This document shows, one piece after another, positions 1 through 7,156 of a stretch of 64,000 bases of DNA (its first letter is position 1; each line of letters starts with the position of its first letter). Both the position numbers and the translations under genes were made by a program. Source of the DNA: Motiliproteus coralliicola (lineage in GTDB: Bacteria > Pseudomonadota > Gammaproteobacteria > Pseudomonadales > Balneatricaceae); assembly GCF_003345655.1 (NCBI RefSeq), contig NZ_QQOH01000004.1, positions 434,001-498,000 of the forward strand, written 5' to 3'. Under the pieces are notes generated by a model that had not been told where the DNA came from, did not search any database, and saw nothing but the letters and a program-made list of their open reading frames with translations.

Positions 1-223
1 CTTTTACCGTGTCCCAAAGGTTCTTGAAGGCAGCGGGCGGCATGTCCGGGTGACGAATGATGTTGTGATTCTTGCCGATCAGCTCCTCCTCGGTATAGCC
101 GCTGATCTCGATAAAGTCTTGATTGATGTAGGTGATGGCGCCCTTGAGATCGGTCATCGAGATGATCGACTGTTCCTGGCGCACCGGAATCTCACGATTG
201 CTAACCGGTAGATTTACTTTCAT
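1..223 (-). CDS. PAS-domain chemoreceptor (Aer-like), N-terminal part
   Basis: The first 74 codons of a minus-strand gene that runs off the left edge. The ATG at 223 follows a strong ribosome binding site (AAGGAGG, 9 nt upstream). The residues read as the N-terminal PAS domain of Aer-type energy-taxis receptors: a short basic start, then ITYINQDFIEISGYTEEELIG and NHNIIRHPDMP, which is the FAD-binding PAS region typical of that family. The rest (membrane anchor, HAMP, signalling domain) lies outside the window, so membership of the methyl-accepting protein family is inferred from this PAS type. A possible FliA promoter lies at 323-349. A PAS-only regulator remains possible. Confidence 0.8.
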   Translation of the reverse strand, partial: MKVNLPVSNREIPVRQEQSIISMTDLKGAITYINQDFIEISGYTEEELIGKNHNIIRHPDMPPAAFKNLWDTVK

Positions 224-322
224 CGGGAAACACCCTCCTTCCCACTGGATGGTAATGCTTTGGTGTCATTTTCCGCTGGAGTGGAATCGGCGTACCCGGC
301 AGGCATCTCCTAAAGCCCCAAC

Positions 323-349
323 CTGACGGCGGCTTTTGATGATCTGTTA
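323..349 (-). promoter_or_regulatory. Possible sigma-28 (FliA) promoter of the aer-like gene
   Basis: On the minus strand TAAC, 15 nt, then GCCGTCAG. This resembles the FliA arrangement TAAA-N15-GCCGATAA, with the invariant GCCG kept and the rest degenerate. Start would be near 315, about 90 nt before the gene. Chemoreceptor genes are often FliA-dependent, but the match is weak. Confidence 0.28.
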
Positions 350-529
350 AAGCCGAGGTGTCGCCATCGCTGTCTGGGGTACTTCAAGATCCCCCCCACT
401 CGGAGTTAGCTTGTATTAGCTGTCGCCAAGTTAACCATAGATTTGACAACTTTGGGGCGGGTTGTGGTGGTTAAATCCATGTTTTTTATGGATTTGTTGT
501 ACCAAATATCAATTATTGATAGGTCGAAA

Positions 530-554
530 TAAAAAAGGGCGCCCGTAGGCGCCC
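530..554 (-). terminator. Rho-independent terminator of glnK-amtB
   Basis: On the minus strand GGGCGCC-TAC-GGCGCCC-like stem (537-554) is followed by six T. It lies 45 bp past the amtB stop codon and ends the glnK-amtB transcript. Confidence 0.85.
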
Positions 555-599
555 AAGTCGAGTTCAGTGGTTTGAGGTCGAGAATCAGCTCTTGTGTGC

Positions 600-1859
600 T
601 TATCCCTTGGTAAATTCCGGGTAGGCTTCCATACCGCATTCGGCGATATCAACACCTTCGTACTCTTCCTCTTCGCTGACACGGATACCCATGACGGCTT
701 TCAGAACACTCCAGACGATCAGGCTGAAGGCGAAGACCCAGACAAAGATGGTCAGTGCGCCGATAAGCTGGCCGGAGAAGGTCACACCGCTGTTGGTGAA
801 GGGGACCAGCATTAGACCCAGCAGACCGCAGGTGCCGTGTACCGAGATAGCACCGACCGGGTCGTCGATCTTCAGCTTATCCAGGGTGATGATGGAGAAC
901 ACCACCAGGGTGCCACCGATCGCACCGAACAGGGTTGCTTGCAGGGCAGTCGGGGTAGAGGGTTCCGCCGTGATAGCTACCAGACCGGCCAGAGCACCGT
1001 TGAGCAGCATGGTCAGGTCAGCTTTGCCGAACAGGATGCGGGCGGTGAGCAGGGCAGCGATCGCACCACCGGCAGCGGCGGCATTGGTGTTCAGGAATAC
1101 CATCGCGACAGAGTGAGCGCTGTTGACGTCACCCAGCTTCAGTACTGAACCGCCGTTGAAACCGAACCAGCCCATCCACAGGATAAAAGTACCCAGGGTT
1201 GCCAGCGGCAGGTTGGCACCCGGAATTGCATTGACCGAGCCGTTGGCGCCGTATTTACCCTTACGAGCACCCAGCAGTAGTACGCCAGCCAGAGCGGCAG
1301 CGGCGCCAGCCATGTGAACGATGCCGGAACCGGCGAAGTCGGAGAAGCCCAGGTCACCCAGGTTGTACATGCCGAAAACGTCATCGCCGTTCCAGGTCCA
1401 GGCACCTTCCATCGGGTAGATCACGCCAGTCATGACCACGGCGAAAGCCAGGAAAGCCCAAAGCTTCATGCGCTCGGCCACGGCACCGGAGACGATCGAC
1501 ATCGCGGTGGCGACAAACACAACCTGGAAGAAGAAGTCGGAGGCGCCGGAGTAGACCGAGTCACCGTCGAAACCGGCTTCCTTGGAGTCGGCCAGTACCT
1601 GGTCGACGTCGACCGATTCGATGCCGCTCAGGAAGATCCCGCCGCCGTACATGATGTCGTAACCGACCACCAGGTACATAATGCAGGAGATCGCGAATAG
1701 GGCAACGTTCTTGGTCAGGATTTCGGTGGTGTTCTTGGACCGGACCAGGCCGGCCTCAAGCATTGCGAAGCCGGCGGCCATCCACATGACGAGCGCGCCG
1801 CACACCAGGAAGTAGAAGGTGTCCATCGCATACTGTAATTCAAAAATCTGGTTTTCCAT
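600..1859 (-). CDS. amtB: Ammonium transporter AmtB
   Basis: Inner-membrane ammonium channel of the Amt/MEP/Rh family, 419 residues, about the usual length. Hydrophobic segments run through the whole chain. The two pore histidines are visible in SGIVHMAG (His182) and ISVHGTCG (His341). The C-terminal cytoplasmic tail, which docks GlnK, ends in a Gly/Glu-rich stretch (RVSEEEEYEGVD). The first residues are not a typical cleaved signal peptide; the protein starts with a short periplasmic stretch before the first helix. It is the second gene of an operon with glnK (38-bp gap), the conserved arrangement in which GlnK plugs the channel when nitrogen is plentiful. Transcription should come from the sigma-54 promoter ahead of glnK. 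Confidence 0.97.
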   Translation of the reverse strand: MENQIFELQYAMDTFYFLVCGALVMWMAAGFAMLEAGLVRSKNTTEILTKNVALFAISCIMYLVVGYDIMYGGGIFLSGIESVDVDQVLADSKEAGFDGDSVYSGASDFFFQVVFVATAMSIVSGAVAERMKLWAFLAFAVVMTGVIYPMEGAWTWNGDDVFGMYNLGDLGFSDFAGSGIVHMAGAAAALAGVLLLGARKGKYGANGSVNAIPGANLPLATLGTFILWMGWFGFNGGSVLKLGDVNSAHSVAMVFLNTNAAAAGGAIAALLTARILFGKADLTMLLNGALAGLVAITAEPSTPTALQATLFGAIGGTLVVFSIITLDKLKIDDPVGAISVHGTCGLLGLMLVPFTNSGVTFSGQLIGALTIFVWVFAFSLIVWSVLKAVMGIRVSEEEEYEGVDIAECGMEAYPEFTKG

Positions 1860-1897
1860 GATGATTCCTCTTGGTTACCTAGGTCCGAATAGCGCGC

Positions 1898-2254
<357 letters not shown>

Positions 2255-2306
2255 TTAAGTACTTGGGCATCGACCTAAGCGTGTCGGATGCCGTTGCAGG
2301 AGGTTC

Positions 2307-2322
2307 TGCATTAGCTGTGCCA
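2307..2322 (-). promoter_or_regulatory. Sigma-54 promoter of glnK-amtB
   Basis: Minus strand TGGCACAGCTAATGCA fits TGGCAC-N5-TTGCW with the GG and GC dinucleotides exactly 10 bp apart; one T of the TTGC half is A. Predicted start is about position 2296, giving a leader of about 60 nt. Confidence 0.85.
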
Positions 2323-2421
2323 GATTTGCTTATCTGTTAAATAACATGGTTTTAGGACGTTTTTGTGCTGTTAGGGTGTACCGTTTCGGACGCTATGCCC
2401 CGGGCTGGAGCACGATAATCA

Positions 2422-2438
2422 GGCACTGTTTCGGTGCA
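2422..2438. promoter_or_regulatory. NtrC site (promoter-proximal)
   Basis: GGCACTGTTTCGGTGCA, a 6-5-6 dyad close to the NtrC consensus TGCACC-N5-GGTGCA with one arm imperfect. About 135 bp upstream of the predicted glnK start and directly abutting the second site. Confidence 0.65.
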
Positions 2439-2455
2439 TGCACTGCGGTGGTGCA
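2439..2455. promoter_or_regulatory. NtrC site (promoter-distal, strong)
   Basis: TGCACTGCGGTGGTGCA matches the NtrC consensus TGCACC-N5-GGTGCA at 11 of 12 arm positions. It lies about 150 bp upstream of the predicted glnK start, a normal enhancer distance. Confidence 0.8.
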
Positions 2456-2584
2456 TTGCCGGTGTCGGATCAGGAATTGACCCGCTGGCGGGTTCAGCGA
2501 CGATGAGTGGTTCGGGGCGGTCGCGGCTTCCGCGACAGGGGTGCTAGAATGCGGCGAACGACATATTGAACCGTTGGAGCCCCC

Positions 2585-2824
2585 ATGATTCCTCCTCAGT
2601 TACTGGAAAACCTCAACGAGCAGTTCAGCAAATTGCTGGGCCAGGCGCCGCAACAGACCCAGCATGAGCTGCGCCATAGCATCAATCTGATTCTGCAAAG
2701 TGCTTTCTCAAGGCTTGATCTGGTTACCCGGGACGAGTTTGACAGCCAGGCTGAGGTATTAAACCGGACTCGTCAGCTGGTGGATGAGCTGGAGAAGCGT
2801 TTGAACGAGCTGGAACGCAGCTGA
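2585..2824 (+). CDS. ubiK: Ubiquinone biosynthesis accessory factor UbiK
   Basis: Small 79-residue protein of the BMFP/YqiC family. In Escherichia coli UbiK binds UbiJ and helps the soluble ubiquinone-biosynthesis complex under aerobic growth. The sequence shows an N-terminal amphipathic helix (about 1-40) and a C-terminal coiled coil rich in Leu/Glu (about 48-79, LNRTRQLVDELEKRLNELE), the family layout. A GGAGC precedes the ATG by 5 nt. It sits between glnK and comM as in Pseudomonas. No other membrane or catalytic feature is visible. Confidence 0.92.
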   Translation: MIPPQLLENLNEQFSKLLGQAPQQTQHELRHSINLILQSAFSRLDLVTRDEFDSQAEVLNRTRQLVDELEKRLNELERS

Positions 2825-3029
2825 GTTTGACGCTCTGGAACGGCCTCGTAGCGCGACTTGTTAGCCGCTTCCTGAGTATTTCTTGCGCCAGCTCAGTGCA
2901 ACACCAGAATTGGGTTTGCACGACTTGCTATGGGCGCGTCTGGTCCTTATAAAGCAGGATCACAATCTATACCCGCGATCGGACTATAGTATTGGTCAAA
3001 TAATAAAAAACCGATGACGGAGAGGAATT

Positions 3030-3554
3030 ATGTGGAGCATGCAAAAAGGGCTTCGCTTGCTGTTGTTGTCTATTCTGATCGGCCCCCTTGCTGCGGTTGG
3101 GAGTCAGGCTACCCCGTTGGAACAACCCACCGGTGATGTGCTGCTGACGGTGACCGGAGCAATCGAGAACACCAATGCGCCGGGCCAAGCCCGATTCGAC
3201 CGCGCGATGCTTGAAGCCCTGCCGCAACATTCGTTTGATACCATCACTCCCTGGACCGACGGCAAGCACCAATATGAAGGGGTGCTTCTGAAGGAGCTCC
3301 TGCAGCAACTGGGGGCTAAGGGCAGCAAGGTCGTTGCCCATGCGCTCAATGATTACCATTCGGTGATCGATCTTGATCCCATTCGTAACTACCCCGTGAT
3401 GATTGCAATCCGGGCCGACGGCAAACCGATGCGAATTCGCGACAAGGGGCCGTTGTGGATCCTCTACCCAATGTCCGACTACCCGGAACTGAACCACCAG
3501 CGTCATCATCCGGCAATGGTGTGGCAATTGAATCGCCTCGAGGTCCAGCCCTGA
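3030..3554 (+). CDS. Periplasmic molybdopterin-domain-like protein, lacks cysteine
   Basis: A 174-residue exported protein with a signal peptide (residues 1 to about 27, LLLLSILIGPLAAVGSQA) and one domain resembling the oxidoreductase molybdopterin-binding fold (YEGVLLKELLQQLG, DPIRNYPVMIAIRADG, DKGPLWILYPMSD). Sulfite-oxidase-type enzymes need a cysteine to hold molybdenum; this protein has no cysteine at all, so a redox role is unlikely. It ends 35 bp before a membrane GGDEF-EAL gene. I infer that it is a ligand-binding periplasmic partner of that protein, as NspS is for MbaA in Vibrio; this is not shown by sequence. Ribosome binding site GAGAGG lies before the ATG. Confidence 0.75.
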   Translation: MWSMQKGLRLLLLSILIGPLAAVGSQATPLEQPTGDVLLTVTGAIENTNAPGQARFDRAMLEALPQHSFDTITPWTDGKHQYEGVLLKELLQQLGAKGSKVVAHALNDYHSVIDLDPIRNYPVMIAIRADGKPMRIRDKGPLWILYPMSDYPELNHQRHHPAMVWQLNRLEVQP

Positions 3555-3589
3555 CCTGATTAATTGTCTAGCTTGCCTCCGCATCCCCG

Positions 3590-5515
3590 ATGAAGATTCA
3601 GCAACTGCTGCGCTACGGCATTATTTTAGTGGTCGTGACCCTGTTCGCGACCAGTGCGGTACTGAGCTACCAGCGCCATGCCGAAACGGTGACCCAATTA
3701 GCGCTGGCGGAAAAAACCGGCGCCTGGGCATCTTCCGAGTTGGATGGGGAGCTGCGGCGTTTTCTGCATGCCCTCGAGATGGCTGGTGCCGGGCGCATCA
3801 CCCGTGAGCAGTTGATGCTGCGTTTCGATCTGCTGTGGTCGAGAATGGAGGTGCTCAGTATCGGGACTGAGGCCGAAGAGGTCCGTAACCTGCCGGGTGC
3901 CGCCGAGCTGTTCAGCTCGCTGTGGCAACAGATGCGCTTCAGCGAGCAGGCGCTGTTGGCGTTGGAACCGGGCAACTGGGACTATGCGCAGCAGGTTGCC
4001 CAACCGTTCCGGCGCCTGCAGACCGAAGTCCGGGCTTTTAATGTCCGCAGTTTTCAAGGATCGCCGAATCTGAGCGCCGCCGAGCCGATCGGCTTCGGAT
4101 TGTCGATGTTCGGGTTGCTGATCAGTGGTGCAATCTTGGTGGTGCTGGTGGTCCGTGAGAGTGCTCGTAACCGGCTACAGGCCCTGCTGGATGAGCTGAC
4201 CCAACTGCCCAACCGTAAGTACCTCAATCAGCATCTGGCCGAGGTTGAGGGGCGGGCCAAGCTGGGAGGGCATCGGGTTGGGCTGCTGATGCTGGACCTG
4301 AATAACTTCAAGGAGATCAACGACAGCCTCGGTCACGCCGCCGGTGATGAGATGTTGATCCAGGTATCCAAGCTGCTGCGTGCCGCGGTCCCGAAAGGTC
4401 AGATGGTGGCGCGGATGGGGGGCGATGAGTTCGCCATCGTGCTGGAGCAGGGGGTGGATCAGAAATACTGTGAGACCTTGGCGACCTGTCTTAGCAACGA
4501 GATCGGGGTACAGATCGAAGTTGGCGATAATCGCGTGCTGGCGTCGGTCAGTATCGGTGTCAGTGTCTACCCCGATGACGGTGCCACTCTGTCTCAGGTC
4601 TTGATCAACGCGGACATGGCCATGTACATGGCCAAGCGGGATCCGGCCCAGGCTTATCGGCTGTTTGAGCTGCAGATGAACCTGGGATTGCAGCGGCGTC
4701 GTGAGCTGGCCGAAGACTTACGCCAAGCTATTTTGACTAACCATCTGGATCTGCATTATCAGCCGCTGGTTCGGCTCGATACAGGGCGGATCGAATCGGT
4801 GGAGGCGCTGCTGCGCTGGGACCATCCCAAGCACGGCATGGTGTCGCCGCTGGAAGTGGTCGCCGTGGCCGAACAGTACGATCTGGCGTTGGAGCTCAAC
4901 GAATGGGTTATCGCCACCGCCTGTCAGCAGAGCCTGGTTTGGGAGGCTGCCAAACTGCCGCCGGTTAAGATGGCGGTCAATATCTCACCGGCAATGTACA
5001 CCAAGCATGACCTGGTCGGTTCGGTGAGCCGTATCATCGACTATTACGGGATCAAGCCCGGGCGGTTGATGATCGAGGTGACCGAAGACACCACCATGCA
5101 GGATATTGAAAGCTCACCGGATATCCTGCACGGGTTGCACCGGCTGGGAGTCGAGCTGGCGTTGGACGACTTCGGAACCGGCTACTCGTCGCTGAGTCAC
5201 CTGAAAAAACTACCGGTGGACCGGCTCAAGATCGATAAGTCGTTCGTGCATGACCTCAATAACGAACCCAAGGATCTGCGCTTTATCCGTACCATCCTCA
5301 GCCTGGCCAAAAGCCTGGAGCTGGAGGTGGTCGCCGAGGGGGTCGAGCTGCCGCAGAACCTGACCGATCTGACTCAAGAGGGTTGTACGCTCGGTCAGGG
5401 TTACCTGTTCTCGAAGCCGGTGGATGCGGATGCGTTAGAAAAAATCCTGCGTGATCAGCAGCAGGGTATCCGCTTACCGCCTTGGTCGGATGGCTACCTG
5501 AACCGCGCCATCTGA
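3590..5515 (+). CDS. Membrane GGDEF-EAL c-di-GMP enzyme
   Basis: A 641-residue inner-membrane protein. A membrane helix at about 9-27, a helical periplasmic sensor region (about 28-165) and a second helix (about 168-188) are followed by GGDEF and EAL domains. The diguanylate cyclase motif is intact (GGDEF at 277-281, in ARMGGDEFAIVL). No RxxD inhibitory site stands five residues before it. The phosphodiesterase motif is intact (Glu405-Ala-Leu), with NISPAMY, EVTEDT, DDFGTGYSSL and VAEGVEL. Both activities are therefore possible; which one dominates cannot be read from sequence. The periplasmic region is probably the docking site for the product of the gene 35 bp upstream. The ATG has only a weak ribosome binding site, suggesting translational coupling. 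Confidence 0.92.
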   Translation: MKIQQLLRYGIILVVVTLFATSAVLSYQRHAETVTQLALAEKTGAWASSELDGELRRFLHALEMAGAGRITREQLMLRFDLLWSRMEVLSIGTEAEEVRNLPGAAELFSSLWQQMRFSEQALLALEPGNWDYAQQVAQPFRRLQTEVRAFNVRSFQGSPNLSAAEPIGFGLSMFGLLISGAILVVLVVRESARNRLQALLDELTQLPNRKYLNQHLAEVEGRAKLGGHRVGLLMLDLNNFKEINDSLGHAAGDEMLIQVSKLLRAAVPKGQMVARMGGDEFAIVLEQGVDQKYCETLATCLSNEIGVQIEVGDNRVLASVSIGVSVYPDDGATLSQVLINADMAMYMAKRDPAQAYRLFELQMNLGLQRRRELAEDLRQAILTNHLDLHYQPLVRLDTGRIESVEALLRWDHPKHGMVSPLEVVAVAEQYDLALELNEWVIATACQQSLVWEAAKLPPVKMAVNISPAMYTKHDLVGSVSRIIDYYGIKPGRLMIEVTEDTTMQDIESSPDILHGLHRLGVELALDDFGTGYSSLSHLKKLPVDRLKIDKSFVHDLNNEPKDLRFIRTILSLAKSLELEVVAEGVELPQNLTDLTQEGCTLGQGYLFSKPVDADALEKILRDQQQGIRLPPWSDGYLNRAI

Positions 5516-5550
5516 GCCGCTTTTGCGTTACTATCAATCGGCAATGAGCG

Positions 5551-5565
5551 AGATCGGACCGATCT
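5551..5565. promoter_or_regulatory. Perfect palindrome upstream of comM
   Basis: AGATCGGACCGATCT, two 7-bp arms around one base, 66 bp before the comM start and 36 bp after the GGDEF-EAL stop. Operator-like, but no regulator can be named; as RNA it would form only a short hairpin without a U-run. Confidence 0.3.
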
Positions 5566-5630
5566 GTTTCATTATCGTCCGCACCAGGATGGCGCGGTAT
5601 CTTTTTGCCTGACAGCAACAGGGATGGTTT

Positions 5631-7133
5631 ATGTCATTGGCTATCGTCCACAGTCGAGCCCTGCTGGGTATCGATGCCCCACCGGTGACGGTGGAAGTTC
5701 ATCTCAGTAACGGCCTACCGGGGTTTTCGATCGTGGGGCTGCCCGAAGCGGCGGTGAAGGAATCGAAGGAGCGGGTCCGCAGTGCATTGCTCAACAGCCG
5801 TTTTGACTATCCGATGCGCCGAATCACCGTCAATATGGCTCCGGCAGACCTGCCAAAGGAGGGCGGGCGGTATGATCTGGCTATCGCGCTGGGCATTCTC
5901 TGCGCCTCCGGCCAACTCGAACAGCAGCAGCTTGATGGACTCGAAGTGATCGGTGAACTGGCGCTGTCGGGAGCGTTGCGGGCGGTGCCAGGGGCGTTGC
6001 CCTGTGCGATGCAGGCGCGCCGTGACGGGCGAGCGCTACTGCTGCCCAAAGCCTGTGCCGACGAAGCCGCGCTGCTGCCGGATATCGAGGTGCTGGGGGC
6101 AGAGCACCTGCTGCAAGCCTGTGCCCACCTGCTGGGACAGCAGCGCCTTGCGGCAACCCCGAGACCACCATTGAACCTGGCACCGGCCGGTCCCGATCTT
6201 GCCGATGTACGAGGACAGTACCAGGCCAAGCGGGCACTGGAGGTCGCTGCCGCCGGCGGACACAGTCTGTTGATGTCGGGGCCGCCGGGGACCGGTAAGA
6301 CAATGCTGGCCAGTCGACTGCCGGGGTTGCTGCCGCCGTTGACGCCGCAGGAGCAATTGGAGGTGGTTTCGATCCGCTCGGTGGCACGGCAGACGTCAGC
6401 ATCGCTGGACGCGCAACGTCCTTTCCGTCAACCGCACCATACCGTGTCCGGGGTGGCGCTGGTGGGTGGTGGCAGCACCCCGAGACCGGGGGAGATCTCG
6501 TTGGCTAACCACGGGGTACTGTTTCTGGATGAGCTGCCGGAGTTCGATCGGCGGGTGCTGGAGGTGCTGCGTGAGCCGATGGAGTCCGGCCAGATCTGTA
6601 TCTCCCGTGCCAGTGCTCAGGTCACCTTCCCGGCACAGTTCCAACTTATCGCGGCGATGAATCCCTGCCCCTGCGGCTACCACGGCGATGCGTCGGGGCG
6701 CTGTCGCTGCACGCCGGATCAGATCAAACGCTATCAGGGGAGGATATCCGGTCCGCTGCTGGATCGGCTCGACCTGCAGATCGAGGTGACCCCGTTGAGC
6801 GAACAGGAACTGGTGGCGGCGTCCAGCACGGCCGAAAATTCCGCCAGTGTACGTCGGCGTGTCGAACAGGCCCGCCAACGACAGCTGCAACGACGGGGCA
6901 AGCTGAATCACCGGTTATCGGGGCAGGAGCTGGAGCAGGATTGCGCTCTAGACCAGGACAATCAGCAACTGATGCAGCAGGCGTTAAGCCGTCTGGGACT
7001 GTCGGCGCGGGCTTATCATCGGGTATTGCGGGTGGCTCGGACGTTGGCTGACCTTGAAGGAGTCACGGATATCGACCGTACCCATCTGCTACAGTCGTTG
7101 AGCTACCGGCGCCAGGATCGGCGGGAGGGCTAG
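5631..7133 (+). CDS. comM: YifB-family Mg-chelatase-like AAA+ ATPase ComM
   Basis: A 500-residue AAA+ protein of the YifB/ComM family. In transformable gammaproteobacteria ComM is a hexameric helicase that drives branch migration during integration of incoming single-stranded DNA. Order of parts: N-terminal Lon-like/ChlI domain (about 1-180, with GLPGFSIVGLPEAAVKESKER), Walker A GPPGTGKT (217-224), Walker B LFLDELPEF (Asp300, Glu301), the four-cysteine segment CPCGYHGDASGRCRC, and a C-terminal helical domain. Length is normal. The ATG follows GGGATGG weakly. It fits with the type IV pilus operon at 28-33 kb, which also supports DNA uptake, though comM occurs in many non-competent bacteria. 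Confidence 0.95.
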   Translation: MSLAIVHSRALLGIDAPPVTVEVHLSNGLPGFSIVGLPEAAVKESKERVRSALLNSRFDYPMRRITVNMAPADLPKEGGRYDLAIALGILCASGQLEQQQLDGLEVIGELALSGALRAVPGALPCAMQARRDGRALLLPKACADEAALLPDIEVLGAEHLLQACAHLLGQQRLAATPRPPLNLAPAGPDLADVRGQYQAKRALEVAAAGGHSLLMSGPPGTGKTMLASRLPGLLPPLTPQEQLEVVSIRSVARQTSASLDAQRPFRQPHHTVSGVALVGGGSTPRPGEISLANHGVLFLDELPEFDRRVLEVLREPMESGQICISRASAQVTFPAQFQLIAAMNPCPCGYHGDASGRCRCTPDQIKRYQGRISGPLLDRLDLQIEVTPLSEQELVAASSTAENSASVRRRVEQARQRQLQRRGKLNHRLSGQELEQDCALDQDNQQLMQQALSRLGLSARAYHRVLRVARTLADLEGVTDIDRTHLLQSLSYRRQDRREG

Positions 7134-7156
7134 GGCTGAAAGGCAGGCTGACCGGA

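Larger units (their letters stand above)
224..599. other. Intergenic region between aer-like gene and amtB
   Basis: No gene is supported in these 376 bases. They hold the amtB terminator (530-554), an AT-rich inverted repeat at 473-495 (8-bp arms around GTTTTTT) of unknown role, and a possible FliA promoter for the aer-like gene (323-349). Short open frames here have no coding character that I can recognise. Confidence 0.6.

Noticed and set aside
473-495. AT-rich inverted repeat AAATCCAT-N7-ATGGATTT as a terminator or operator
   Set aside because: Weak AT stem without a U-run in either direction and no nearby gene end on the plus strand; too little to name a role.
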